DNA of 40,000 nt from Candidatus Delongbacteria bacterium (GCA_020634015.1 JACKCN010000001.1:1-40000); one strand, 5' to 3'. Positions 1 to 8,372 are shown, counted from the stretch's first letter. The notes: generated from the sequence alone by a model not told the origin. Translations and numbers: made by a program.

Positions 1-165
1 GCTACCTCGTCCACTACCGCGTCCACTACCGCTGTCTGACACCTCGACAGTCGCCAAGGCGGTTGGAGGGACCGTCGGGCCAACGGGCATGACGACGGTC
101 CCGACGATGGGGGCACCGTCCCGGGGACCTGGCGGGGCGTCAGACAGGGTGTGCTGGGGGAATGC
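1..165. other. Window edge, no gene recognised
   Basis: No convincing coding region is seen here. The stretch lies downstream of the M23 peptidase gene. It holds a 12-bp unit (CGTCCACTACCG) repeated twice in tandem at 8-31 and a 9-bp inverted repeat, CTGTCTGAC at 32-40 against GTCAGACAG at 139-147. No T-run terminator is visible. Confidence 0.5.
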
Positions 166-1407
166 TCAGGAGTCCGGGCCGGCGTCCGCCTGCTGGCGTG
201 CCGTGCGCCAGTCCTGGTCCCGGGAGAGGGGGAAACAGCGGCGGAAATCGTCCTGGAAATGGGCCATGCGCGACGCATCGATGGGGTCGATGGTGGCGTT
301 CTTGAGCGAGAAGGGGTCGATGCTGCGCCCGTGCTCGATCATTTCGTAGTGCAGGTGCGGTCCGGTGGCCAGCCCGGTTGCCCCCACGTAGGCGATCAGC
401 TGATTCTGCTCGACGCGCACGCCCTTGCGGATGCCCTTGGCAAAGCCCTTGAGGTGTCCGTAGAGCGTGGTGAAACGATTGTTGTGCTTGATGCGCACCA
501 CGTTGCCGTAGCCCTTCTGCCAGCCAGCGTACTCCACCGTGCCGCTGGCACTGCTGACCACGGGGGTGCCCGATGCGGCCGCGTAATCCACGCCCTTGTG
601 CAGACGCACCTTGCGCGCGATCGGGTGTCGGCGGGTGCCGAAACCACTGCTGATGCGGCGGTAGTTCAGCGGCGAACGCAGGAACTGCTTCTGCAGGGAC
701 TGCCCGTTCTGATTGAAGTATCCCGGTGTATCACCCAGCTCGCTGTAGATCGCACGCAGATCGGTTCCCTTCTGCTGGAAACGGGCGGCCAGGATGCGTC
801 CGGAGCGGCTGCGGCTCTCCGGGAGCCAGCCGCCTTCATAGAGTTCTTCCTCCCAGACCAGCCAGAAACGGTCGCCGCTGCGGATATCCGTCAGGAAGTC
901 CACGTCCCATTGGAAGATCTCCACGAAGTTCATCACGGCGGCCGGATCACCGCCCGCATTGATCAGAGCGTCCCACAGATTGTCCTGGATGGTGCCCTCG
1001 GCCATGCACAACACGCGCTGTCGATCCAGGCTGTCCAGCAGGACATGGCCGCCCTCGAGGGGCATCCGGTAGCGACGATCGAGGCCGTTCTGGATGTTCA
1101 GCCAACGCTCACCGCGCTCGTCCTGGAGCAGGTTCCATTTCTGGCCCGCCTGCAACAGGCGCGGATTGCCCACATCACGGAAACTGTCGCACAGACCGGC
1201 GATGCGATCCTGGGGCACCTCCAGCTGCAACAGCAGATTCTCCAGGGTCTGGCCATCGGCGAACTGTCCTTCCTGGAGCATGCCCGCGCGCGGGATCCAG
1301 CCGTAGCCGGCCTCGGCGATCTCTTTCGGGAGGGGTCCCGCTTGCAGCAGGACCACGAACAGCAGCAGGAATCCCCATGTGGACATGCCATGGCGCAGGA
1401 AAGTCAT
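166..1407 (-). CDS. M23 family murein endopeptidase (MepM/YebA-like)
   Basis: Predicted periplasmic zinc metallopeptidase that cuts peptidoglycan cross-links. The 413-residue product has a hydrophobic N-terminal segment (about residues 9-23), fitting a signal peptide or membrane anchor. A middle region (about 135-190) resembles the N-terminal domain of MepM/Csd3-type peptidases, with the pattern FQWDVDFLTDIRSGD. A LytM/M23 domain fills about 245-370. The zinc and catalytic residues are all present: H270 and D274 in HKGVD, H318 in YGHLK, and H351/H353 in HLHYE. The ATG overlaps the TGA of the upstream glycosyltransferase by 4 bp, which supports this start and translational coupling. It is the last gene of the tex-led operon, so it is probably co-expressed with surface glycosyltransferases. 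The family is clear; the exact bond cleaved is not. Confidence 0.93.
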   Translation of the reverse strand: MTFLRHGMSTWGFLLLFVVLLQAGPLPKEIAEAGYGWIPRAGMLQEGQFADGQTLENLLLQLEVPQDRIAGLCDSFRDVGNPRLLQAGQKWNLLQDERGERWLNIQNGLDRRYRMPLEGGHVLLDSLDRQRVLCMAEGTIQDNLWDALINAGGDPAAVMNFVEIFQWDVDFLTDIRSGDRFWLVWEEELYEGGWLPESRSRSGRILAARFQQKGTDLRAIYSELGDTPGYFNQNGQSLQKQFLRSPLNYRRISSGFGTRRHPIARKVRLHKGVDYAAASGTPVVSSASGTVEYAGWQKGYGNVVRIKHNNRFTTLYGHLKGFAKGIRKGVRVEQNQLIAYVGATGLATGPHLHYEMIEHGRSIDPFSLKNATIDPIDASRMAHFQDDFRRCFPLSRDQDWRTARQQADAGPDS

Positions 1408-2582
1408 CGGCGGGCTCCCGTTTGGACCAGTTGGGCGAACAAGGTTTCGAAGGCATCGATCCGGTTTCCCCAGCCGTGTGCACGACGGGCTTCTTCCAGG
1501 GCGGCGGCTCCGATTCGCGCGCGCAATTCCGGATCGGCGGCCAGGCGCAGGATGCCCTCCAGCAGTCCCTGGCGCCCGTGGTACAGCACGCAGTTTCCAC
1601 CGTCGCGCATCACTTCGCGCACGGCAGGGGTGTCCTCGATCAGGCTGGCCATGCCCATGGCCATGTACTCGAAGACCTTCATGGGAAAGCCGATGTCCGA
1701 CCAGTCGTCACTGTAACAGAAATCCATGCCCGCCATTTCGTGCGCCAAGCGTTCGTGGGGCACAAAACCGCGGAAGGTGATCCGCCCCGCCAGTCCCGGG
1801 GCCTCGCTGGCCCGGCGATAGTGTTCGCCCCAGGGGCCATCGCCCACCACGAGCAGAGTCAGTGCGGGCACCCGTGCGAATGCGTCGGGCAGCACGGCAA
1901 ACAGGTCATCCAGACGCGCATTGCTCAGCTTGCCCACGAAGCCCAGGACCAGAGCCCCCTCGGCCTTGCGGACCACCGGCCCTTCGCACTCGAGTTGTTG
2001 CTGGAACACATGAGCATCACAGGCATCGCGAATCACATGGATCGGCCGACGCGTCCAGCGCGCCAGCAGGTCGGCATGGGCCTGGTTCACCGTGGTGACC
2101 ACCGTGCTCGGCCAGAGCGTCAGATGCTCCATTGCACCATATAGCCAGGACAGCAGCGTGTGGCGCAGGATGCGCCGATTGTTCTTGCGCACCTGATGGT
2201 AATGCACGCCCATCACGTCATAACAGATCGGGTCGTGCCAGTGCAGCAGGCGCAGGGCAAGCACACCGAAGGCCACGAAGAGCTCGTCCACGAACCAGGC
2301 CTGGGGCCGAAAGCGGCGCCGGGCGATCAGGATGCCCGGAACCAGCGCCAGAGCGAACACGGCCATGTCCAGGGCGCGGGAGCCCGTGCCCGGAGTGGGC
2401 ACCAGCAATTGGCGCACGCCGCGAAAGGTGCGTTCCTCGAAGCGCATCCGCGTGTTGGGGCCGATGGCCGTCACCTCGTGCCCGCGCTGCTGAAAGCCAT
2501 CCAGCAGGCGCACCCAGCGCAGGATCGCAGCGGGCAATGCGTTTTCGTCCACAGGGTGCTGCTGGATGAAACACACTCTCAC
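1404..2582 (-). CDS. Glycosyltransferase, GT4-like (GT-B fold)
   Basis: Predicted cytoplasmic sugar transferase using a nucleotide-sugar donor. The N-terminal acceptor domain (about 1-190) starts with an FIQQHP strand. The C-terminal donor domain (about 205-390) has FVGKLS near 215, VVGDGPWGE near 246 and the donor-site stretch GFPMKVFEYMAMG at 298-310, which corresponds to the E-x7-E region of GT4 enzymes with the first Glu apparently replaced. The start is GTG, overlapping the TGA of the preceding gene by 4 bp (GTGA). It sits between another GT4 gene and the M23 gene, so a role in an envelope glycan is likely. Donor and acceptor cannot be read from the sequence. Confidence 0.9.
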   Translation of the reverse strand: MRVCFIQQHPVDENALPAAILRWVRLLDGFQQRGHEVTAIGPNTRMRFEERTFRGVRQLLVPTPGTGSRALDMAVFALALVPGILIARRRFRPQAWFVDELFVAFGVLALRLLHWHDPICYDVMGVHYHQVRKNNRRILRHTLLSWLYGAMEHLTLWPSTVVTTVNQAHADLLARWTRRPIHVIRDACDAHVFQQQLECEGPVVRKAEGALVLGFVGKLSNARLDDLFAVLPDAFARVPALTLLVVGDGPWGEHYRRASEAPGLAGRITFRGFVPHERLAHEMAGMDFCYSDDWSDIGFPMKVFEYMAMGMASLIEDTPAVREVMRDGGNCVLYHGRQGLLEGILRLAADPELRARIGAAALEEARRAHGWGNRIDAFETLFAQLVQTGARR

Positions 2583-3835
2583 TGGCCTGGCTCCCGCAGC
2601 CCGGGCAGCTGCCCGAAAACCTGCTCGTAGCGCGCGGCCAGCACGGGCCAGTTGAGTCGCTCCTCGATCAGGGCACGGCTGGCCTGGCCCCAGGCATGCA
2701 AGCGCTCGGGCTGGCTGAGGGCTTCCACCAGCGCGCGGGCCAGAGCCTCGGGGTCCTTTTCGGGCACCAGCAGTCCGTTGTGGCCGTGGATCACCGCCAG
2801 GGGAATGCCGGCCACGCGGGTGGCCACCACGGGGCGGGCCAGCGCCATCGCCTCGAGGATCACGTTGGGCAAGCCATCGATGTTGCCTGCCCGGTCGCGC
2901 ACACTGGGCATCACGAAGAGGTCGGCGGCGGCCATCAGCGGAGCGATGCGGTCCCGCAGCAGACGCCCGGCGAAACTCACCCGGTCCTCGACTCCCGATT
3001 CGCGAGCCAGGGTCTTCAGTTCCTGTTCCAGATCGCCCTCGCCACCGATCACCAGCCGCAGGCCGGGATGGGCCTTGCAGACCGTGGGCAGCGCGCGCAG
3101 CAACACGTCAAAGCCCTTCTTGTAGACCAATCGGCCCAGGGCCACCAGCAGCGGACCATCGGCCCCGGCCAGCCAGCGTGTGCGCTCGGCAGCCACCACC
3201 TCCTCGGTGGGAGCAGGACCCAGAAGGGATGGATCGGCCGCATAGGGAATCACATGGCTGCGCTCGCGCGGGAAACCCAGATGGCAGATCCGGTCGCGCA
3301 GCTCGGGACTGCAGCTCGTGAGCCTGTCGGTGGCGCGCACGGCAATGCGGCGCATGAGGCTGTAGGGAAAGCCCTTCTCGGCCACGAAGACATCGCTGCC
3401 ATGCAGTGTGCTCACCAGGGGCACGCGCGTGAGCCAGGACACCAGTCCGGCCATGCAGCCATTGGGCAGAAACCAGTGGGCGTGCAGCAAATCCGGGCGC
3501 TCGCGGCGCACCTCACGCCAGAGCCGCCAGGTTCCGGCCAGAATCAGCAGGGGAGCCAGCAGCAGCAGTGTACGCTTGAGGCGCACATCGGCCTCGATGG
3601 TACGGCTGTAGCCCAGCCGGTGCCAGGAATCGACGGGGGCGTAGCGGAAGGCCAGCAGGCGCACCCTGCGCCCAGGGCGTTCCAGCTGCAATTCGGGATC
3701 CCACGCGGTCAGCACGCGTACCGAATGGCCGCGCGCCGCCAGTTCCTCCATCAGGAATTCGACGAAGGGGCCGTTGGTGTCTCCCGGGTAGCGGGGATAG
3801 GTATGGGTGAGCGCCAGGATCTTCAGTGCCGTCAC
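2579..3835 (-). CDS. Glycosyltransferase, GT4 family (GT-B fold)
   Basis: Predicted GT4 glycosyltransferase of about 418 residues. From the chosen start, the N-terminal domain begins LKILALTHTYPRYPGDTNG, a common opening for family 4 enzymes. HGSDV lies near 145, the donor-domain strand LGRLVYKKG near 233, and the E-containing GNIDGLPNVILEAM motif near 317. I chose the GTG at 3835 because it makes a 4-bp GTGA overlap with the upstream gene, the same arrangement as its neighbours. A further in-frame GTG at 3868 would add 11 residues inside the upstream gene. It belongs to a three-transferase cluster with the two adjacent genes; the product glycan is unknown. Confidence 0.9.
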   Translation of the reverse strand: MTALKILALTHTYPRYPGDTNGPFVEFLMEELAARGHSVRVLTAWDPELQLERPGRRVRLLAFRYAPVDSWHRLGYSRTIEADVRLKRTLLLLAPLLILAGTWRLWREVRRERPDLLHAHWFLPNGCMAGLVSWLTRVPLVSTLHGSDVFVAEKGFPYSLMRRIAVRATDRLTSCSPELRDRICHLGFPRERSHVIPYAADPSLLGPAPTEEVVAAERTRWLAGADGPLLVALGRLVYKKGFDVLLRALPTVCKAHPGLRLVIGGEGDLEQELKTLARESGVEDRVSFAGRLLRDRIAPLMAAADLFVMPSVRDRAGNIDGLPNVILEAMALARPVVATRVAGIPLAVIHGHNGLLVPEKDPEALARALVEALSQPERLHAWGQASRALIEERLNWPVLAARYEQVFGQLPGLREPGQ

Positions 3836-4785
3836 GCCTCCAGGGAGTCCTCGGGGTCCGCCGAGCACTCGCCGATCTTGTAGGCCACGGATTGCTGCTG
3901 GCGGGTGAGCATTTCACCCAGCAGGCCCAGACTGAGCAACTGCACCCCCACGATCAGCAGCAGCATGCCCAGAAAGAGCAGGGGCCGCCCATTGATCGGT
4001 TGATCCAGCATCAGCTTGGCGAAGGCCAGCCAGCCATTGATCAGCAAGCCACTGGTGATGAACAGCAGACTCACCGGGCCAAAGAAGTGCATCGGCTTCT
4101 TCATGTAACGCGTGGTGAAGACCACGGTCAGCAGGTCGAGAAAGCCATTGATGAAGCGATTGAGTCCAAACTTGGAATTGCCGAACTGGCGCGCGTGGTG
4201 CTCGACGACCATTTCGGTCACACGAAAACCCATCATGTGGGCCAGTGCGGGCAGGAAGCGGTGCAGTTCACCGTAGACGTCCAGCGACTCGACCACCGCA
4301 CGTCGGTAGCACTTGAAGCCGCAGTTGAAGTCATGCAGCCGGACTCCGCTGGCCCAGCTCGTGACACGATTGAACAGCCGCGAGGGCAGGGTCTTGCTCA
4401 GGGGATCGTGCCGCACCTTCTTCCAGCCGCTGACCAGGTCCCAGCCTTCGGATTCCAGCAGCTCCAGAAAGCGCGGGATTTCCTTGGGATCGTCCTGGAG
4501 GTCGGCGTCCATGGTGAAGACGATCTCGCCGCGCGTCGCGGCAAAGCCCGCGTGCAGGGCGTCGGACTTGCCGAAATTGCGCCGGAAGCGGATGTAACGC
4601 ACGCGCGGGTCCTGATCGCGGGCCTCACGGATCACGTCGATCGAGCCATCGGTGGAACCATCGTCCACGAAGATCAGCTCCCAGCTTTTCCCCGGCAGGG
4701 CCGAGAGCACCTCGCGCAGGCGGGCGATCAGCCCGGGCAGGCTCTCGACCTCGTTCAGCAGGGGAATCACGACGCTGATATGCAT
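3832..4785 (-). CDS. Polyprenyl-phosphate glycosyltransferase, GT2 family
   Basis: Predicted inner-membrane GT2 enzyme of the DPM1/GtrB/ArnC type, which loads a sugar onto polyprenyl phosphate on the cytoplasmic face. The 317-residue product has the GT-A domain at about 1-220, with VDDGSTDGS at 40-48 and the metal-binding MDADLQDDP at 92-100. Two membrane segments follow at about 232-255 and 267-291, as in this subfamily. The ATG at 4785 gives the standard MHISVVIPLLNE opening and has GGAAA upstream; in-frame codons further upstream encode nothing typical. It overlaps the next gene by 4 bp. It probably feeds a lipid-linked sugar to envelope glycosylation together with the two GT4 genes. Confidence 0.92.
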   Translation of the reverse strand: MHISVVIPLLNEVESLPGLIARLREVLSALPGKSWELIFVDDGSTDGSIDVIREARDQDPRVRYIRFRRNFGKSDALHAGFAATRGEIVFTMDADLQDDPKEIPRFLELLESEGWDLVSGWKKVRHDPLSKTLPSRLFNRVTSWASGVRLHDFNCGFKCYRRAVVESLDVYGELHRFLPALAHMMGFRVTEMVVEHHARQFGNSKFGLNRFINGFLDLLTVVFTTRYMKKPMHFFGPVSLLFITSGLLINGWLAFAKLMLDQPINGRPLLFLGMLLLIVGVQLLSLGLLGEMLTRQQQSVAYKIGECSADPEDSLEA

Positions 4786-4825
4786 GGGCTTTCCAATCAA
4801 ACGGGCCCGCTCCGGCGGGCGGGAT
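4786..4825 (-). other. GC-rich hairpin between lipoprotein and GT2 genes
   Basis: The short spacer contains GCCCGC at 4805-4810 and GCGGGC at 4815-4820 around a 4-nt loop. It has no T-run, so it is more likely an mRNA processing or attenuation element than a terminator. Its function is unknown. Confidence 0.35.
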
Positions 4826-5500
4826 TCAACGTCGCAGATCCAGGGAGAGGTACTCCACCAGCACCACCTGGCGCCCCTGGCCATCCTCGGGGGTCTGCTC
4901 CACCCTCAGGATGCGCGGCCGCCAACGGCCGTTCCGGCGGTGGATCCGGTCCAGTTCCAGACTCAGGCCGGGCAGTTCCATCCGGTCACACAGTCCCGTC
5001 AGCGGGTCCACGCGCCAGGTTGTGTCACCGGAGGCGAACCGGGCGGGGGGACCCGGATCGAAACGGGCCTCCGCTCCCGGCTGCAGTTCACCCCAGAGCA
5101 GCATGCCCAGGTATCCCCGGCGTTCCAGTTCGCCACTGAAGAGATCGCCCAGCAGCGAGGAATCGAGCAGGGTCAGCATGGGCTGCAGGCGTTCGTCACT
5201 CAGGACCAGCCCCTCGCCGCCCGTATCCAGACGGGCCAGCTCGGTGCCCAGGCCGGTGCGCACGACCATGTGCAGGCCGCGGTCGCGCCTCCAGTCTCCT
5301 TCAAGGCGCAGCACGCCCTGACCCATCCGGCTGTCCAGATGGACGCGGGCCTCGATGCTGGCGCGGCCGATATCCTGCCAATTGCGCTCCATCCAGGCGC
5401 GCAGACCGACCCCGTCCCAGGACTCACGCGGCGGTGGCACACTGGAATGGATGCACGCGGACAGGAGAAGCAGCACCAGCAAACGGGGCAGTTGTCTCAC
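4826..5500 (-). CDS. Putative outer-membrane lipoprotein (LolB-like, weak)
   Basis: A 224-residue predicted lipoprotein. The N-terminus is MRQLPRLLVLLLLSAC, with a lipobox ending in Cys16, so signal peptidase II cleavage and lipidation are expected. The mature part is rich in alternating beta-type strands (for example GVLRLEGDWRRDRGLHMVVR) and has no membrane helix, in keeping with the LolB/LppX-like beta-barrel lipoprotein folds. The start is GTG, overlapping the tex stop by 4 bp. The size and layout recall LolB or DUF4292-type proteins, but I cannot confirm the family by eye. Its position before glycosyltransferases suggests a role in the outer envelope. Lipoprotein status is fairly sure; function is not. 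Confidence 0.75.
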   Translation of the reverse strand: MRQLPRLLVLLLLSACIHSSVPPPRESWDGVGLRAWMERNWQDIGRASIEARVHLDSRMGQGVLRLEGDWRRDRGLHMVVRTGLGTELARLDTGGEGLVLSDERLQPMLTLLDSSLLGDLFSGELERRGYLGMLLWGELQPGAEARFDPGPPARFASGDTTWRVDPLTGLCDRMELPGLSLELDRIHRRNGRWRPRILRVEQTPEDGQGRQVVLVEYLSLDLRR

Positions 5501-7866
5501 GAGCGCTCTCCCTTGCGCAGGAGCTGGGCCAGGGCATCCTGCAGGGATCCTTCGGGTCGCGGACCACGGGACTGACCACCACCGGAGGGTCGCCCTTCCT
5601 GGCCTTCCCGCTTGCCGGAAGGCTTTGCCGGGCGTGCCCCACGGGGCGCAACCTCGCCGCGCGCCGGGCGTGCGGTTTCGTCCAGGGCCTTGATCGACAG
5701 GCCCACGCGCCGCCGTTCCAGATCCACGGAGACGACCTTGACCTTGATCCGCTGCCCCACGCTGAGCGCTTCCACCGGGTGGGAAATGCGGCGGTGACTG
5801 ATCTGTGAGACATGCACCAGGCCATCATCCTTGAGCCCGATGTCCACGAATGCGCCGAAGTCCACCAGATTGCGCACGGTGCCTTCGAGGACCGAACCTT
5901 CCCGGAGGTCCTCAAGACTCAGCACAGCTCCGCGCATCAGGGGCGGGTCCAGTTCCTTGCGCGGATCACGCCCGGGTCGGCGCAGTTCCTCGAGAATATC
6001 CAACAGGGTGGGCAGGCCCAGACCGACGTTGGGGGCCAATTCCGCCAGATTCTCCCCGTGTCCGTCGATGGCGGCGGCCAATTCGGCCGGGCTGGCGCTT
6101 TCGACCCCGAAACGCCGGGCCAGCTGTCCCACGGCCTCGTAGGCCTCCGGGTGCACGGCTGTGTTGTCCAGGCTGTTCTCGCCTTCGCGAATCCGCAGGA
6201 ATCCCGCACTCTGCTGGAAGGCCGCGGGCCCGATGCCCTTCACCTCCAGCAGCTGCTCTCGCCGCCGGAACGCGCCGTTGGTGTTGCGGTGCTCCACGAT
6301 CCGCCGGCTGCTGGCGCGTGTGATTCCAGCCACCTTGGCCAAGAGAGGGGCGCTGGCGGTGTTCAGGTCCACTCCCACCGCGTTGACGCAATCCTCGACC
6401 ACGCCATCCAGGTGCTCGCCCAGGCGGCGGGCATCCACATCGTGCTGGTACTGGCCCACGCCCAGAGACCGGGGGTCGATCTTGACCAGTTCGGCCAGTG
6501 GGTCCTGCAGACGGCGGGCGATGGAGATGTTGCCGCGCAGCGAGGCGTCCAGGTCAGGAAACTCCTCGCGGGCTTCCTCGCTGGCGCTGTAGACGCTGGC
6601 GCCGGCCTCGCTGACCACCGTGTAGCGCATGCTCAGGCTGGAGTCGGCAATCACTTCGGCCACCAGGCTCTCGGTCTCGCGGCTGGCGGTGCCGTTGCCG
6701 ATGGCGCAGACCTGCACTCCGTGGCGCTGGATCATGGCCAGCAGGGTCACCTTGGATTGCGCCCACTGGTTGCGGGGAGCGTGAGGGTAGATGGTGGTGC
6801 CTTCGAGGTAACGTCCCGTCGTGTCGATCACGGCCACCTTGCAACCGGTGCGGATGCCGGGATCGATGCCCAGCAGCACCTGCCCGACCAGAGGCGGCTG
6901 CATCAGCAGCTGGCGCAGGTTGCTGGAAAAGATGCCCAGACTGTGCTCTTCGGCGGCCTGGGTGATCTCATTGCGCAGGTCACGTCCCAGCGAAGGCAGG
7001 GTCAGCCGGGCCAGACCATCGGCGGCGGCGGCTTCCAGCTCCTCGCGCCAGGGACTGTCGGGATTCACCAGCCAGCGTTCCAGAGTCCGCTCCAGACACT
7101 GGCAGGGCTCCCAATCGATGGACAGGCGCAGGATGCCCAGATTCTCGCCGCGGTTGAGGGCCAGCACCTGGTGCGGCTTCAACTCATGCAGCGCCCCGCG
7201 CCAGGTTTCGTAGAGCCGGAATTTGGGTGCTTCCTCGTGGGCCGCCTCGGTGCGCTGGGACTGGAGTCCCGCCTGGCGGCGCCCGGACTGCCGCAGCAGG
7301 TCGCGCAGGCTGGCGTCCTCGTTGATCCACTCGGCCACGATGTCCCGCGCTCCCGCCAGCGCGTCCACTGGATCGCTGGCCTGGCCCAGCCAATCGCCGA
7401 TCGACCGGGGACCGGGCAGAGCGTCGGGAGCCAGCTCGACACCTTCCTGGGACAGGCGCTCGGGTTGACCGCAGGCGCTGGCGGCCAGGATCGCCGCCAG
7501 GGGGGCCAGGCCCCGCTCGCGGGCCACACTGGCCCGGGTCCGCCGCTTGGGGCGGTAAGGCAAGTAGAGGTCCTCAAGTTCCGATAGACTCTCACAGGCC
7601 AGCAGGCGCTGCGCCAACTCGTCGCTGAGCTGGCCCTGATTCTCAATAGAGGTAAGGATCGTGGCACGCCGCTCGTTGAGCAGATTCCAGTGCCCCAGGC
7701 GCTGCTCGATCTGGCGCAGTTGCACCTCGTCGAGGGACCCGGTCACTTCCTTGCGGTAGCGTGTGATGAATGGTATGGTGTTGCCCTGCTCGAGCAGGTC
7801 ACAGGCCGCCTGCACCTGCTGCAGGCGCAGGTTCAGCTCGGCGGCGACTTTCTGGACGGGATCCAT
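5497..7866 (-). CDS. tex: Tex family RNA-binding transcription accessory protein
   Basis: Tex is a conserved bacterial nucleic-acid-binding protein related to eukaryotic Spt6. The 789-residue product matches the usual length. Visible parts in order are an N-terminal helical domain with IPFITRYRKEVTGSLDE near 31-47 and DLYLPYRPKRRT near 99; a YqgF/RNase H-like domain (about 330-450) with LLGIDPGIRTGCK and SEAGASVYSAS; the GVGQYQHDV motif near 469; a helix-hairpin-helix region (about 500-560); and an S1 RNA-binding domain (about 655-725) with LVDFGAFVDIGLKDDGLVHVSQ. A basic Gly/Pro-rich tail follows. The ATG at 7866 gives the standard opening. It is the first gene of the 166-7866 operon and is divergent from the selenoprotein gene. 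Confidence 0.97.
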   Translation of the reverse strand: MDPVQKVAAELNLRLQQVQAACDLLEQGNTIPFITRYRKEVTGSLDEVQLRQIEQRLGHWNLLNERRATILTSIENQGQLSDELAQRLLACESLSELEDLYLPYRPKRRTRASVARERGLAPLAAILAASACGQPERLSQEGVELAPDALPGPRSIGDWLGQASDPVDALAGARDIVAEWINEDASLRDLLRQSGRRQAGLQSQRTEAAHEEAPKFRLYETWRGALHELKPHQVLALNRGENLGILRLSIDWEPCQCLERTLERWLVNPDSPWREELEAAAADGLARLTLPSLGRDLRNEITQAAEEHSLGIFSSNLRQLLMQPPLVGQVLLGIDPGIRTGCKVAVIDTTGRYLEGTTIYPHAPRNQWAQSKVTLLAMIQRHGVQVCAIGNGTASRETESLVAEVIADSSLSMRYTVVSEAGASVYSASEEAREEFPDLDASLRGNISIARRLQDPLAELVKIDPRSLGVGQYQHDVDARRLGEHLDGVVEDCVNAVGVDLNTASAPLLAKVAGITRASSRRIVEHRNTNGAFRRREQLLEVKGIGPAAFQQSAGFLRIREGENSLDNTAVHPEAYEAVGQLARRFGVESASPAELAAAIDGHGENLAELAPNVGLGLPTLLDILEELRRPGRDPRKELDPPLMRGAVLSLEDLREGSVLEGTVRNLVDFGAFVDIGLKDDGLVHVSQISHRRISHPVEALSVGQRIKVKVVSVDLERRRVGLSIKALDETARPARGEVAPRGARPAKPSGKREGQEGRPSGGGQSRGPRPEGSLQDALAQLLRKGERS

Positions 7867-7970
7867 CGGGCTCCAATGCGGTTTGGGGGGCGTGGAGATG
7901 CAGGTCCGGAAATGGGGACCACTGCCGCCGAAAATAGAAATTCCCCGCCAGCGGCGGGAGGGAGCATGCC
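7867..7970. promoter_or_regulatory. Divergent spacer with hairpin over the SD of the thioredoxin gene
   Basis: This 104-bp spacer must hold promoters for both tex (minus) and the UGA-containing thioredoxin gene (plus); no consensus -35/-10 pair stands out. Just before the plus-strand gene, CCCGCC (7944-7949) pairs with GGCGGG (7953-7958) around AGC. The second arm overlaps the start of the purine-rich Shine-Dalgarno stretch GGGAGGGA (7956-7963). The hairpin could limit ribosome access, but that is inference. Confidence 0.4.
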
Positions 7971-8348
7971 ATGAACTTCCTGCTCAAGCTGATCGGTCTG
8001 CACGGCCGACCCCAGGAATTGCTGGATGGTGAACTGGAGGAACTGCTCAAGGAGGAGCAGGGCCCCATGGTGGTTGAATTCTACGGCCATGGCTGAAGCA
8101 CCTGCCGGACGGTGTCCGGCTTGCTCTACCGGATTCGTGATGACTTCGAAGGCCGGGTCCGGGTCTGCCGCGCCGATGTGGCGCGCAATTCCAGCAGCGC
8201 GGCCGGGCAGGGCATCCGCTCGATTCCCGCGGTATTGGTCTTCGATCGAGGCCGTCGGCGCTCGCTGACATTCGGCCACATTGACCCTCGCGACATCTAC
8301 GAACAGCTCGAAGGTCTGTTGCCCGACGACCCGGGGCCCTCGAACTGA
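7971..8348 (+). CDS. Thioredoxin-like selenoprotein with U-S-T-C active site (in-frame TGA)
   Basis: A 125-residue thioredoxin-fold protein if the in-frame TGA at 8094-8096 is read as selenocysteine (residue 42). Before the TGA the frame gives GPMVVEFYGHG; after it STCRTV, so the site reads U42-S-T-C45. This aligns residue for residue with the F-W-A-E-W-C-G-P-C stretch of thioredoxin, with TGA at the nucleophilic Cys. The usual preceding Trp is Gly. The frame stays open to a normal TGA at 8346 and contains the thioredoxin cis-proline motif IRSIPAVLVF (Pro86) and a C-terminal helix IYEQLEGLL. The ATG has a GGGAGGGA Shine-Dalgarno. A hairpin immediately after the TGA fits a bacterial SECIS. It is probably a cytoplasmic thiol/selenol redox enzyme; substrate unknown. 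The gene stands alone, followed by a terminator. The alternative is a nonsense-mutated pseudogene. Confidence 0.85.
8094..8125 (+). promoter_or_regulatory. Candidate bacterial SECIS element
   Basis: Directly after the TGA, AGCA (8097-8100) can pair with TGCT (8122-8125). Above a small internal loop, GCCGGAC (8104-8110) pairs perfectly with GTCCGGC (8114-8120), capped by GGT (8111-8113). A stem-loop just 3' of UGA with G and U at the apex is what SelB recognises in bacterial selenoprotein mRNAs. The spacing from UGA to the upper stem (7 nt) and to the apical G (14 nt) is shorter than in E. coli fdhF, which is the main reservation. Confidence 0.72.
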
Positions 8349-8372
8349 CCCGGATCGATCCTGGAACCATGC

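Noticed and set aside
151..1716. Long plus-strand open frame of 521 codons
   Set aside because: It is antisense to the M23 peptidase and GT4 genes, which have clear family motifs; the plus frame has none. High GC produces such shadows throughout the window.
8094..8096. Reading the TGA as a genetic-code change (UGA = Trp or Gly)
   Set aside because: Many genes here end in TGA with 4-bp ATGA or GTGA overlaps, and the selenoprotein gene itself ends in TGA, so UGA is a working stop codon.
8112..8348. A separate 78-codon gene starting after the TGA
   Set aside because: It would begin inside the hairpin, lack the first strand and the redox site of the thioredoxin fold, and has no convincing Shine-Dalgarno.
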